From JAGIBJ01 sp032119595 (GTDB taxonomy: Bacteria; Actinomycetota; Thermoleophilia; Solirubrobacterales; Solirubrobacteraceae), in assembly GCA_032119595.1 (NCBI GenBank), contig JAUMBQ010000001.1, forward strand, positions 248,001 to 312,000: DNA of 64,000 bases. Direction: 5' to 3'. The first letter of the stretch is position 1; each line of letters starts with the position of its first letter. The notes beneath the pieces were generated by a model. It was not told the DNA's origin, ran no database searches, and worked only from the letters and a program-made list of their open reading frames with translations. The translations under genes and the position numbers were made by a program. Positions 23,777-31,746 of the stretch are shown here, piece by piece.

Positions 23777-24058
23777 CTGGCGGCGAAACTCGACGCTGGA
23801 TATGGCGCCGACGGGCCCTCCGGCTGATTAGGACGGAACGGCGCAACAGCCAACTGGCGGCGAAACTCGGCGCTGGATATGGCGCCGACGGGCCCTCCGG
23901 CTGGTTAGGACGGAAGGGCGCAACAGCCAACTGGCGGCGAGACTCGGCGCTGGATTCGGCGCCGACGGGCCTTCGGCTGGTTAGGACGGAACGGCGCAAC
24001 AGCCAGCTGGCGGCGAAACTCGACGCTGAATTCGGCGCCGACAGGCCTTTCGGTGGTC
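23777..24058. repeat. 77-bp tandem repeat, about 3.7 copies, upstream of rpoB
   Basis: Copies start at 23777, 23854, 23931 and 24007 (lengths 77, 77, 76 and about 52 bp), each beginning CTGGCGGCGA. Copies 1 and 2 differ at 3 positions. Copy 3 has lost one C, and copy 4 runs into unrelated DNA. Because 77 is not a multiple of 3, the units do not conserve a reading frame. The array sits 394 bp upstream of the rpoB start, in the 1066-bp gap 24449-23384 for which no convincing gene is seen. Confidence 0.85.
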
Positions 24059-24060
24059 TA

Positions 24061-24125
24061 CACCGGAAAATGGGGTGTACTTTGCATGCCCCAGGGGGTA
24101 CAAATTCGACCCCCATTTTCCGGTG
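24061..24125. repeat. Inverted-repeat element with 15-bp perfect arms
   Basis: CACCGGAAAATGGGG at 24061-24075 is repeated in perfect inversion at 24111-24125 around a 35-nt core. The core has its own pairing (TGTAC at 24076-24080 with GTACA at 24098-24102). The element directly abuts the end of the 77-bp repeat array. It has no coding capacity and resembles a MITE or a palindromic interspersed element. Copies elsewhere in the genome would settle this. Confidence 0.6.
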
Positions 24126-24369
24126 CGAGGATCTGGGGCGGCCAAAGCCCCGCGGGCTCCGGAGCCAGCGGCGATTCGGCGCCGACTCCCGCCCGCATCC
24201 CGCCCAACCCACGCGCTCTCTCGTAGCGAAGAGGCCCGCCGGCACCGCAACCGGCGCCGACTCCCGCCGCAACCCGCTCGGTCAACGCACCCCGAGGTCG
24301 CTCGGGCGCCCGCTGACAACGGCGCCCGGCGCCGACTTCGCACGGCCTCGCCGCCGCCCGAAACGAGTT

Positions 24370-24402
24370 CGGCCCCACACGACTGAGCGTCGCGTGGGGC
24401 CG
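24370..24402 (-). terminator. Terminator of the first secreted paralogue
   Basis: CGGCCCCACACGAC (24370-24383) pairs with 24389-24402 over 14 bp with one mismatch and a 5-nt loop. It is nearly identical to the hairpin after the neighbouring paralogue (25451-25483), including flanking bases. Confidence 0.75.
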
Positions 24403-24449
24403 AAGACGAAGCTGCCGGGGCCGGGATCGGCCGGCGGGGTGGGTTTGGA

Positions 24450-25238
24450 TTACCCGCGGCGGTAGGGATCGATCATCACGGAGTCGATCACCGCCTTGGA
24501 GCCGACCCACATCCCGTAGGACTGCGTGGTGCCGATGAACTTGATCTGCACGCTGGCCGTCGCGCCACCCGTGATGAGCGGGATGTTGATGGCGAGAGGG
24601 TTGTCGGCCGATGGATTCCAGGAGGTCGCGGCGTTGAAGTAGGTGCCGAGGCTGGAGGAGGTGAACTCCGCCTCCTTCGTAGCGCCAGCGCTGTCGCGAT
24701 AGATAACCACGGCTTTGTAGCCACCGTCCAAGCTCGAGAGCTTGGAGGTGAACCGGAACGTCGGGGCCGTCTCGTCGACACAGAACGCCGGCGAGGTCGC
24801 CGTGCCGCCGACGGGGAGTTCGAGCGCTTTGGAGCCGGCCTCCACGCCGAGGTTCTCGTTCCCGCTCACGAGCTTGGCGCCGTTGGCGAGCTTCCACGCA
24901 GCCGTGCCTGACTCAAATGAGCCGCCCGGAGCCAGGTAGTAGTCCCGGTCGTCCTTCCACTTCGTGAAGGCCTTCTTCGTCGCGACCGCGCCACAGGCCC
25001 CGGCGGCAGGGGTGGTGGTCGTGGGCACAGGGGTAGCCGTCGGAGCCGGAGTCGCGGTCGGAGCCGGAGTCGGCGCAGGCGTTGCCGTCGGAACGGGCGT
25101 GGGCGCCGGAGTCGCAACCGGCGTCGGAGTCGGCGTCGGGTACCACGACCATGCACCGGCGGTAGCCGGCATCACTGTTGCGAGCACGAGGATCGCGCCG
25201 GCAATGGGGATGATCGTGCCTTGTTTACGAAGTGGCAT
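24450..25238 (-). CDS. Secreted Pro/Thr-linker protein, paralogue 1
   Basis: A 262-residue exported protein of unknown function. The ATG at 25238, with AGGAGG 6 nt upstream, starts a signal peptide (MPLRKQGTIIPIAGAILVLA, then MPATAGAWSW). A linker of about 50 residues of repeated TPxPTP follows. A C-terminal domain of about 170 residues is rich in beta-strand (SFESGTAAWKL, PAFCVDETAPTFRFTSK) and resembles carbohydrate-binding jelly-roll modules in style. It ends DPYRRG. One Cys in CGAV and one in FCVD could form a disulphide. It is a tandem duplicate of the gene at 25535-26338. Both genes interrupt the usual rplL-rpoB junction. Confidence 0.7.
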   Translation of the reverse strand: MPLRKQGTIIPIAGAILVLATVMPATAGAWSWYPTPTPTPVATPAPTPVPTATPAPTPAPTATPAPTATPVPTTTTPAAGACGAVATKKAFTKWKDDRDYYLAPGGSFESGTAAWKLANGAKLVSGNENLGVEAGSKALELPVGGTATSPAFCVDETAPTFRFTSKLSSLDGGYKAVVIYRDSAGATKEAEFTSSSLGTYFNAATSWNPSADNPLAINIPLITGGATASVQIKFIGTTQSYGMWVGSKAVIDSVMIDPYRRG

Positions 25239-25450
25239 CCATGCCCTCCTGGGAATTCGACTGGGACCGGGCACAGTGAGAAGGCGCCTCATTCTTCATA
25301 GTCGGCAGCCGCGCCGGACATCGCGCCAGAAACCGGTATGAAGTGCCGCAGCCAAGCTCGATCCGGGATGAAACTGGACGAGCGATCGACATCCGGCCTC
25401 GGTGTTGGCGGGTGCGCGTTCTTGGCCAAAGATGCCCCTAAGAACGAGTT

Positions 25451-25483
25451 CGGCCCCACACGACTGAGGGTCGTGTGGGGCCG
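25451..25483 (-). terminator. Terminator of the second secreted paralogue
   Basis: A perfect 14-bp stem, CGGCCCCACACGAC (25451-25464) with its complement at 25470-25483 and a 5-nt loop, lies 52 nt past the stop of the 25535-26338 gene. It is a duplicate of the hairpin at 24370-24402. Confidence 0.8.
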
Positions 25484-25534
25484 AAGACGAAGCTGCCGGC
25501 GCCTTGGCGGCGGCAAGCGGATGTGTCGAGGGAG

Positions 25535-26338
25535 CTACCCGCGGCGGTAGGGGTCGACCATCACGGAGTCGATCGTGGCCGTTGCGCCGACCCACATGCC
25601 GTAGGCCTTGGTCGTGCCGATGAACATGATCTGGACGCTCGCGGTGGCGCCGCCCGTGACGAGCGGGATCTTCAGCGCGAGCGGGTTGTCCTGCGACGGG
25701 TTCCACGAAGTCGCGGCGTTGAAGTACGTGCCAAGGGTCGAGGAGGTGAACTGCGTGCTGGTGAGCGTCCCCGCGCTGTCGCGGTACATCACGATTGCGG
25801 CGTAGCCACCGTCAAGGCTTGAGACCTTGGACGTGAACCGGAACGTGGGGTTGGTCTCATCGACGCAGAACGCCGGTGAGGTAGCCGTGCCACCGACTGG
25901 GAGCCGAAGCGCCCTGGAGCCAGCCTGGACGCCGAGGTTTTCGTTGCCACTGACGATCGAGGCGCCGCTGGTGAGCTTCCACGCCGCCGTGCCGCTCTCG
26001 AACGAGCCACCGGGAGCGAGGTAGTACTCCTTGGTGTCGCCGAACTTCGCGAACGCCTGCTTCGTTGGCAGCGGAGTGCATCCGACGGGAGCGGGAGTTG
26101 GGGTGGGCGTCGCCGTCGGGGCGGGCGCCGCAGTGACGACCGGCGCTGGCGTGGGCGTCGGCGCCGGAGTGACGACGGGAACGGGCGTCGGGGCCGGCGT
26201 CGGGGCCGGCGTGGCCGTGGGCTTCGGCGTCGGCGTGGGGAACCACGACCAGGCGCCTGCGGTGGCCGGCATTGCTGCGGCCATCGCCAGAATGGCGCCG
26301 GCGATAGGAATGATCGTGCCTTGTTTACGAAGCGGCAT
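25535..26338 (-). CDS. Secreted Pro/Thr-linker protein, paralogue 2
   Basis: A 267-residue paralogue of the gene just downstream. It has the same signal peptide start (MPLRKQGTIIPIAGAIL), a similar TPAPTP linker, and a matching C-terminal beta-rich domain (SFESGTAAWKL, AGSRALRLPVGGTATS, DPYRRG end). The leader before the ATG is also conserved (AGGAGG, then GCATGG, then ATG). The two genes share matching 5' leaders and 3' terminators, so the duplication unit was the whole transcription unit of about 1.1 kb. The linker differs most, as expected for slippage-prone repeats. Probable cell-surface or secreted carbohydrate or wall-binding protein; no enzyme motif is seen. Confidence 0.7.
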   Translation of the reverse strand: MPLRKQGTIIPIAGAILAMAAAMPATAGAWSWFPTPTPKPTATPAPTPAPTPVPVVTPAPTPTPAPVVTAAPAPTATPTPTPAPVGCTPLPTKQAFAKFGDTKEYYLAPGGSFESGTAAWKLTSGASIVSGNENLGVQAGSRALRLPVGGTATSPAFCVDETNPTFRFTSKVSSLDGGYAAIVMYRDSAGTLTSTQFTSSTLGTYFNAATSWNPSQDNPLALKIPLVTGGATASVQIMFIGTTKAYGMWVGATATIDSVMVDPYRRG

Positions 26339-26590
26339 CCATGCCCTCCTGGGAAGTCAACTTGGGACTGGACGCAGGGATCGAGCGCCTCATGCCATCC
26401 CAATCGGCAGTTCCGGGGCCCTTCACGCTGGAATCCGGTATGAAGGGCCCAGAAACGAGGCATTTGGCGCGCTTTTTGGACGGTCGCCCGATCATCGTGC
26501 CGGGTATTGGCGGGTACCCGCTCTCGTTATGTCGCCCTCTGGACACTTGAAGGCCGTTAAGGCAAACCGACGAGCCCTCCAGGAACGACC

Positions 26591-26616
26591 AAGGGCCGCC
26601 CTTTCGGACGGCCCTT
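26591..26616 (-). terminator. Terminator of the ribosomal-protein operon after rplL
   Basis: AAGGGCCG (26591-26598) pairs with CGGCCCTT (26609-26616), with inner CC/GG pairing in the loop, 64 nt beyond the rplL stop. It separates rplJL from the accessory genes that precede rpoB. Confidence 0.75.
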
Positions 26617-26679
26617 GTGCTCTGCCAGGTGGGTTGGATACCTGGCGAAGGATCCTGCGCAGCGAAACGCTGCGCTGGA

Positions 26680-27063
26680 TTACTTGAGTTCGGCGGAGCC
26701 GCCGGCCTCTTCGAGCTCGGCCTTAAGCTTCTCGCCCTCTTCGCGCTCGATGCCTTCCTTGATCGGCTTCGGCGCCTCGTCGACGAGCGCCTTCGCCTCC
26801 TTGAGGCCGAGGCCGGTCGCCGCACGGACGACCTTGATCACGGAGATCTTCTTGTCGCCGGCACCCGTGAGGATGACGTCGACGGTCGAGCTGACCTCTT
26901 CGGCCGCAGCAGCGTCGCCGCCACCGCCGCCGCCGGCTGCCGGAGCGGCCACGGCCGCAGCGGAAACGCCGAACTCTTCTTCAAGCGCCTTGATGCGCGT
27001 GGAGAGCTCGAGCACGGTGATGCTCTTGAGCTCTTCGATCCAATCAGCAGTGCTGGTAGCCAT
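26680..27063 (-). CDS. rplL: Ribosomal protein L7/L12
   Basis: A 127-residue stalk protein that recruits translation factors to the ribosome. It has the N-terminal dimerisation domain (LTVLELSTRIKALEEEFGV-like), an Ala/Gly-rich hinge, and the C-terminal factor-binding domain (KKISVIKVVRAATGLGLKEAK). It lies 5 nt after rplJ, the standard rplJL pair, followed by a terminator. Confidence 0.97.
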   Translation of the reverse strand: MATSTADWIEELKSITVLELSTRIKALEEEFGVSAAAVAAPAAGGGGGGDAAAAEEVSSTVDVILTGAGDKKISVIKVVRAATGLGLKEAKALVDEAPKPIKEGIEREEGEKLKAELEEAGGSAELK

Positions 27064-27068
27064 GGTGA

Positions 27069-27746
27069 TTACTCCTCAGTGGAATCAGTAGGGGCGTCGG
27101 CCGCGGGTGCGGCATCGACATCGGCTTCGGCCGCGGGGGCCTCTGCCTCAGGGGTTGCCTCGGCGGGTGCCTCGGCCTCAGTGGGTTCGCTGGCAGCGGG
27201 AGCCGCAGCGGCCGGCGCGTTGCCGCCGATGAGGCCCTCGTCCGCGATCTTCTGCAGCTGCACCGGGATGGCCGCGAGCAGCGCGTTGAGCGTGCGAGCG
27301 GTGCCCGAGATGGGCTGCGCGACGAGCGTGACGAGCTGCTGGAGCAGCACTTCGCGCGACGGAAGCTTGGCGATCGAGAGGACATCGTCGCTCGAGAGGG
27401 ACTTGCCGTTCAGCAGGCCTCCCTTGAGCTCGAGGATCTCGTTGCTCTCCTTGACGAACCCCTGGAGGATCTTCGCGGAGGCGGCTGCGTCGCCACGGAC
27501 GAACGCCAGGGCGGTCGGACCGCTCAGGTGCTCGGAGATCGTGGAGACCTCAGCCTTCTCGGCGGCGAGCTTCGTCACCGAGTTCTTGACGACCTTGAGC
27601 GTGGTCTCGTTCTCAAGCAGACGCGAGCGAAGCTCACTGATCTGCGCGACGGTGAGGCCACGGTAGTCAACGGCGTAAACAGCTTCTGCTGCGCCGAACT
27701 CGTAGGCAAGATGGCCTACGGCTGCTTCTTTTTGTTGCCGGTTCAT
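27069..27746 (-). CDS. rplJ: Ribosomal protein L10 with long acidic tail
   Basis: A 225-residue L10, the base of the L7/L12 stalk. The N-terminal 170 residues match L10 (AVYAVDYRGLTVAQISELRS; TLKVVKNSVTKLA). The C-terminus carries about 50 extra residues of Ala/Glu/Pro low-complexity sequence, longer than the usual 165-180 residue protein, as seen in some actinobacteria. In E. coli the L10-L12 complex represses its own operon, and the 77-nt leader upstream could serve that role here. Confidence 0.96.
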   Translation of the reverse strand: MNRQQKEAAVGHLAYEFGAAEAVYAVDYRGLTVAQISELRSRLLENETTLKVVKNSVTKLAAEKAEVSTISEHLSGPTALAFVRGDAAASAKILQGFVKESNEILELKGGLLNGKSLSSDDVLSIAKLPSREVLLQQLVTLVAQPISGTARTLNALLAAIPVQLQKIADEGLIGGNAPAAAAPAASEPTEAEAPAEATPEAEAPAAEADVDAAPAADAPTDSTEE

Positions 27747-27823
27747 TGGCCTCCTAGGTCGGACTTCCGCCGCGCATATGCGCGGCAGCCGACGGTCTGC
27801 GGATGCCTCGAATGTGGGGAGCG
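27747..27823 (-). promoter_or_regulatory. Putative L10 leader between rplA and rplJ
   Basis: The 77-nt gap contains a perfect 18-bp palindrome (GCCGCGCATATGCGCGGC, 27769-27786) and a GGAGG ribosome binding site close to the rplJ ATG. Structured leaders bound by L10 are common before rplJ. Whether this folds like the known L10 leader family needs covariance analysis. Confidence 0.45.
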
Positions 27824-28552
27824 TTAAGCCGCTTGCGCGGTGTTGCTCTCCTCGAGGATCTCGCGAGTACGGGTGGGATCGACCTTGATGCCAGGACCCA
27901 TGGTCGAGGCGATCGTGATCGAGTGCAGGTAACGACCCTTCGCGGCCGAGGGCTTCGCGCGAACGAGCTCCTCGATCACGGCGGCGTAGTTCTCAAGCAG
28001 CTTGGACTGATCGAAGTCCTTCTTGCCGATGGAGAGATGCACGATGGCGTTACGGTCGGTGCGGTACTCGACCTTGCCGGACTTGCTCTCTTCGACGGCC
28101 TTGGCGACGTCCATCGTCACGGTGCCGACCTTCGGGTTCGGCATCTTGCCGGAGGGACCGAGGACGCGACCGAGGCGACCGACGAGCGGCATGAGGTCCG
28201 GGGTGGCGATGACGACGTCGAAGTCGTTGAAGCCTTCCTGGATCCGCTGGGCGAGATCGTCGGTTCCGACGATGTCGGCTCCGGCTTCCTCAGCCTGCTT
28301 GGCCTTGTCGCCCTGGGCGAAGACGACGACGGTGACGTCCTTGCCGAGACCGTGCGGGAGCGCGATCGTGCCACGGAGCTGCTCATCCGCATGGCGGACG
28401 TTCAGACCGGTGCGGATGTGCACCTCGACGGACTCGTTGAACTTCTTGCCCGGGAGCGAAGCGAGGAGCTCGAAGGCTTCACGCGGCTGGTAGTCGCGGA
28501 AGCGATCGACCTTGGCCAGTGCTTCGCGGTAAGACTTGCTGTGCGTTGCCAT
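27824..28552 (-). CDS. rplA: Ribosomal protein L1
   Basis: A 242-residue L1, which binds 23S rRNA at the mobile L1 stalk. It contains the family motif MPNPKVGTVT following GRVLGPSGK, and the N-terminal FNESVEVHIRTGLNVRHADE segment. Its ATG overlaps the rplK stop by one base (TAATG), so the two are translationally coupled. Confidence 0.97.
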   Translation of the reverse strand: MATHSKSYREALAKVDRFRDYQPREAFELLASLPGKKFNESVEVHIRTGLNVRHADEQLRGTIALPHGLGKDVTVVVFAQGDKAKQAEEAGADIVGTDDLAQRIQEGFNDFDVVIATPDLMPLVGRLGRVLGPSGKMPNPKVGTVTMDVAKAVEESKSGKVEYRTDRNAIVHLSIGKKDFDQSKLLENYAAVIEELVRAKPSAAKGRYLHSITIASTMGPGIKVDPTRTREILEESNTAQAA

Positions 28553-28977
28553 TAGTCAACGACCTCCACGCCCATGGAACGTGCGGTGCCGGCGATGATC
28601 GGAATCGCCTGATCGACCGTGTGAGCGTTCAGGTCGGGCAGCTTCTTCTCGGCGATCAGCCGCAGCTGTGCGGTGCTGATCTGGCCGACCTTGACGGTGT
28701 GCGGGGTGCCGGAGCCCTTCGCGAGGTTGATTGCCTGCTTGATGAGCACGGCAGCCGGCGGAGTCTTGACCACGAAGTCGAATGAACGATCCTCGTAGAC
28801 CGTGATGACGACCGGAATGGTGGTACCGGGGTCGCCAGCCGTCTGGGCGTTAAACGCCTTGACGAACTCCATGATGTTGAGACCGTGCTGACCGAGGGCA
28901 GGGCCGACCGGAGGCGCCGGAGACGCCTGGCCGCCCGGCGCCTGGAGCCGGATCGTCGTTAGGACCTTCTTAGCCAT
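28552..28977 (-). CDS. rplK: Ribosomal protein L11
   Basis: A 141-residue L11 with the canonical opening MAKKVLTTIRLQAPGGQASP and PPVGPALGQHGLNIMEF, and the C-terminal rRNA-binding domain ending ARSMGVEVVD. The ATG at 28977 is the family start; an open frame continuing upstream overlaps nusG and is not coding. It sits 7 nt downstream of nusG and overlaps rplA by one base. Confidence 0.97.
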   Translation of the reverse strand: MAKKVLTTIRLQAPGGQASPAPPVGPALGQHGLNIMEFVKAFNAQTAGDPGTTIPVVITVYEDRSFDFVVKTPPAAVLIKQAINLAKGSGTPHTVKVGQISTAQLRLIAEKKLPDLNAHTVDQAIPIIAGTARSMGVEVVD

Positions 28978-28984
28978 CTTCTCG

Positions 28985-29545
28985 TCAGACCTTCTTGACC
29001 TGGTCGAAGCCAACCTCGACCGGCGTTTCGCGGCCGAAGATTGACACAAGAACCTTGAGTTTCGCCGCGTCCTCGTTGATCTCGGCGATCTCGCCAGAGA
29101 AGTCAGAGAGCGGACCGGAGATGACCTTGACGGACTCCCCGATGGTGAACTGACTGACCCGCGGGCGCGCCGTAGCGCCGGCCGCTTGGCCTGCCTGCGC
29201 GGGAGCACCAGCAGGTGCACCACGCTTCAACAGTCGATCGATCTCGCCCTGGGTGAGCGGGATCGGTTCATCACCTGCGCCGACGAAGCCCGTGACACCA
29301 GGGGTGCCACGCACCAGGCCCCACGTGTCCTCGTTCAGGTTCATCTGAACGAGCACGTAGCCCGGCATCGTGCGCTTCTCGACGCTCTTCTTTTCGCCAT
29401 CCTTGAGCTCGGTGATCGTCTCGGTGGGGACGACGATCTGGCGCAGCGCGGCACGATGGCCGAGCGTCATCGCGCGATGCTCGAGGTTGCTCTTGACCTT
29501 GTTTTCGTGGCCAGAGTAAGTGTTGACGACGTACCAGCGGTACAT
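28985..29545 (-). CDS. nusG: Transcription elongation/antitermination factor NusG
   Basis: A 186-residue NusG. The NGN domain (WYVVNTYSGHENKVKSNLE; MPGYVLVQMNLNEDTWGLVR) is joined by a Gly/Ala-rich linker near residues 110-128 to a KOW domain (GESVKVISGPLSDFSGEIAE). It binds RNA polymerase and couples it to Rho or to ribosomes. The order secE-nusG-rplK-rplA is standard. Confidence 0.96.
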   Translation of the reverse strand: MYRWYVVNTYSGHENKVKSNLEHRAMTLGHRAALRQIVVPTETITELKDGEKKSVEKRTMPGYVLVQMNLNEDTWGLVRGTPGVTGFVGAGDEPIPLTQGEIDRLLKRGAPAGAPAQAGQAAGATARPRVSQFTIGESVKVISGPLSDFSGEIAEINEDAAKLKVLVSIFGRETPVEVGFDQVKKV

Positions 29546-29629
29546 AAGAAAGGTGGTTCCCGTTCCTCTAGAGGATGCGGTTGAAGGAGGTGACGTGGGC
29601 GCGGGCGGCGCTGAGCGGCGCGGCAGCCA

Positions 29630-30103
29630 TCACGTACCGAGGATCAAGTTGACGAGAGCGCGAGCGCCGACGTCGGCGATGCCGAGGTAGGCACCGGCGA
29701 TGACGACGAACCCAAGCGTGACGGCTGTGCCCTGGGCGACCTGCTGGCGGTTAGGCCAACGGACGCGCTGGAGCTCGGCCCACGACGCACGGAAGAAGCG
29801 CAGGACCTTGGGCCCGCCGCTACGGCTGACTTCGCCACCGACGACATCGCCGCCGGGAGCGGGGACGAAGTCCGACTCGCCGAGATCCTCGGCGGCCGGA
29901 TCGAAATCGACCGGTGAGCCAACGATGCCCTGACGGGTCTCGTTTTCTGCACGCTGCGTGTCGCCGACCTGGCTCGAAGCAAGGTCCTCCGGGGTTCCGC
30001 CGCTTGAGGCAGCACCCGTCGGCTCCGTCGCATCTGCGTCGGAGGGGTTCTGACCACGCCGCTTAGCGCGGCGTGCGGCAGCACGGTCTTCGTTACGAGC
30101 CAC
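29630..30103 (-). CDS. secE: Preprotein translocase subunit SecE with long N-terminal extension
   Basis: A 157-residue protein. The last 60 residues form the SecE core: the amphipathic FFRASWAELQRVRWPNRQQV helix followed by one membrane helix (GTAVTLGFVVIAGAYLGIAD). The first about 95 residues are hydrophilic and acidic, an extension beyond the usual 60-90 residue actinobacterial protein. It starts with GTG at 30103, 16 nt after rpmG. SecE clamps SecY in the Sec channel. Confidence 0.93.
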   Translation of the reverse strand: MARNEDRAAARRAKRRGQNPSDADATEPTGAASSGGTPEDLASSQVGDTQRAENETRQGIVGSPVDFDPAAEDLGESDFVPAPGGDVVGGEVSRSGGPKVLRFFRASWAELQRVRWPNRQQVAQGTAVTLGFVVIAGAYLGIADVGARALVNLILGT

Positions 30104-30119
30104 GAGTCAGCGAACCCGA

Positions 30120-30284
30120 CTAGCGGGTCTCCCTGTGGGGCTGATGGGTCTTGCACCACTTGCAGTACTTGCGAATAGCCAGGCGATCTGGCGTGTTCCG
30201 CTTCGACTTCGTGGTCTGGTAGTTACGGCGCTTGCACGTCTCGCAAGCGAGCGTGACTCCAATGCGCACATCTCCGCGGGCCAT
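30120..30284 (-). CDS. rpmG: Ribosomal protein L33 (zinc-binding form)
   Basis: A 54-residue L33. It has two Cys pairs (CETC and CKWC) and is the zinc-binding C+ form, unlike zinc-free paralogues made in zinc starvation. The ATG at 30284 (MARGDVRIGVTL) is the family start and is preceded by GGAGAG. It is the first gene of the rpmG-secE-nusG-rplKAJL run. Confidence 0.95.
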   Translation of the reverse strand: MARGDVRIGVTLACETCKRRNYQTTKSKRNTPDRLAIRKYCKWCKTHQPHRETR

Positions 30285-30318
30285 GGTGGCTCTCCGGGGT
30301 GTTGAGCAGACAGAACAA

Positions 30319-30339
30319 GGACCAGTCGAGGACTGGTCC
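30319..30339 (-). other. Hairpin in the rpmG leader
   Basis: GGACCAGT (30319-30326) pairs perfectly with ACTGGTCC (30332-30339), with a 5-nt loop, 35 nt upstream of the rpmG ATG. A TACAGT -10-like hexamer lies at 30353-30348 on the minus strand, which would place the hairpin at the very 5' end of the mRNA. Function unknown. Confidence 0.35.
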
Positions 30340-30471
30340 GAACGAGGACTGTAGCGCGCCACGGGCCGTGGCGTCGGGCGCCCGGCGATCCCCCGGGATC
30401 AGGCACCCCCACCGGGCGCCTGCCGACCGGCCGGCCGGCAGGCGATCGGATGCGCTCGTAGGGTGCTGGCG

Positions 30472-31650
30472 GTGCGCCCGACTCCCCAAGCGCGAACGAT
30501 CGCGGTGCTGTGGTTTGCGACCTGGTGCGCCTTCCTCTGCGTCGGGATTCCGCTCGCGGTCCTTCCCCGCTACGTGCAGGGAGAGCTGGGCGGAACCGAC
30601 GTGATGGCGGGCTTCGCCGTCGGCTCACTCTCGCTCGCGGCCATGCTCTCCCGGCCCTTCGGCGGACGCCTCGCGGATGAGCGCTCCAGGCGACTCGTGG
30701 TGAGCGGCGGACTTGCGTTCTGCGTGGTGGGCGGCGTGGCGTTGCTGCTCTCCCGCGACTACTCCACGCTCATCGTGGCGCGGATGATCGCGGGACTCGG
30801 TGAGTCGTGGGTGTACGCCGCGGCGATGGCCTGGGCCCTCGACCTGTCGCCGAAAGAGCGGCACGGCTCGTCGATCGCACTGTTCGGGATGGCGATCTGG
30901 CTGGGCGCGACCGCGGGGACGGCCCTCGGCGAAGGTCTCCTGAGTTGGACCGACTCATACGAAACGGTCTGGGCGACCGTCGTCGCAGTCCCGATCGCGG
31001 GCCTGATCGCCATGGCGTGGACGGGCCGCGAAGCCCCCCGGCCGACGGCGTCCGGGCCCCGAGCGCCGCTCATCCTGCGGGTATCGGTGCGCCCTGGCGC
31101 CGCGCTCGCCCTCGCGAATCTCGGCTACGGCGCCGTCGCCAGCCTCGTGACCCTGCATCTCATCGACCGCGGCGTCGCCAGCCCTGGCCTGACGCTCACG
31201 GCCGTCGCCGCCGCCGTCGTGGTCACGCGGCTGGCCGTCGCCGTCGCGCTCGACCGAACCGGGCCGTTCGGCGTCCTGCTGGCCGGCTGCGTGGCCCAGG
31301 CGGGCGGCCTGGTGCTCATCGCCGCCGCGCAGGGCCTGGGTCTCGCACTCGCCGGCGGGGCCCTGCTCGGCGCGGGATACGCCGCGGTGTTCCCCGCCCT
31401 CGCCCTCATCGTGGTCAACGCCGCGCCAGACGAGCAGCGCGGTGCGGCGCTGGGCGGGTTCACCGCCTTTCTGGACCTCGGACTCGCGGTTGGCGGGCCG
31501 CTCGCCGGCTTGATGGCCGCCCTCGTCGGCCGACCCGGCGCGTTCCTGGTCGCCGCGGCGCTGACCCTCACCGCGCTCGCCGTCGCGCCTCGCCCCCGCG
31601 GCGGCGTCGATCGGTCCACGAAAGTCCCGGCCGAGAGCGAACGCCTCTAG
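30472..31650 (+). CDS. MFS transporter (drug-exporter-like)
   Basis: A 392-residue, 12-segment major facilitator protein. The family loop GGRLADERSRR follows segment 2, and a second-half loop (LDRTGPFG) is shorter. The GTG at 30472 is chosen because GTAGGG precedes it at suitable spacing; GTG at 30463 has none. It resembles small-molecule efflux proteins, but no substrate can be assigned. It diverges from rpmG over about 190 bp. Confidence 0.75.
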   Translation: MRPTPQARTIAVLWFATWCAFLCVGIPLAVLPRYVQGELGGTDVMAGFAVGSLSLAAMLSRPFGGRLADERSRRLVVSGGLAFCVVGGVALLLSRDYSTLIVARMIAGLGESWVYAAAMAWALDLSPKERHGSSIALFGMAIWLGATAGTALGEGLLSWTDSYETVWATVVAVPIAGLIAMAWTGREAPRPTASGPRAPLILRVSVRPGAALALANLGYGAVASLVTLHLIDRGVASPGLTLTAVAAAVVVTRLAVAVALDRTGPFGVLLAGCVAQAGGLVLIAAAQGLGLALAGGALLGAGYAAVFPALALIVVNAAPDEQRGAALGGFTAFLDLGLAVGGPLAGLMAALVGRPGAFLVAAALTLTALAVAPRPRGGVDRSTKVPAESERL

Positions 31651-31746
31651 TTCGCACCTGCTCGTCGCGAGCAAAGGACGACTCGTGAGCGCGGCGGCGG
31701 GCCAAGGCTGCGCGCCTGCCGGGCCCCGGAGTGGCAGGATCAGCCC

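Noticed and set aside
23568..24272. Frame running through the 77-bp repeats as a repetitive protein gene
   Set aside because: The repeat length is not a multiple of three, so the encoded repeats change frame from copy to copy. The product is Arg/Pro/Ser-rich and has no start context.
23384..26590. CRISPR array or transposon in the rpoB upstream region
   Set aside because: The direct repeats are contiguous without spacers, and no transposase or integrase gene is present.
30285..30462. tRNA gene near secE/rpmG, as in some actinobacteria
   Set aside because: No cloverleaf or TTCGA-type T-loop is found; only short hairpins are present.
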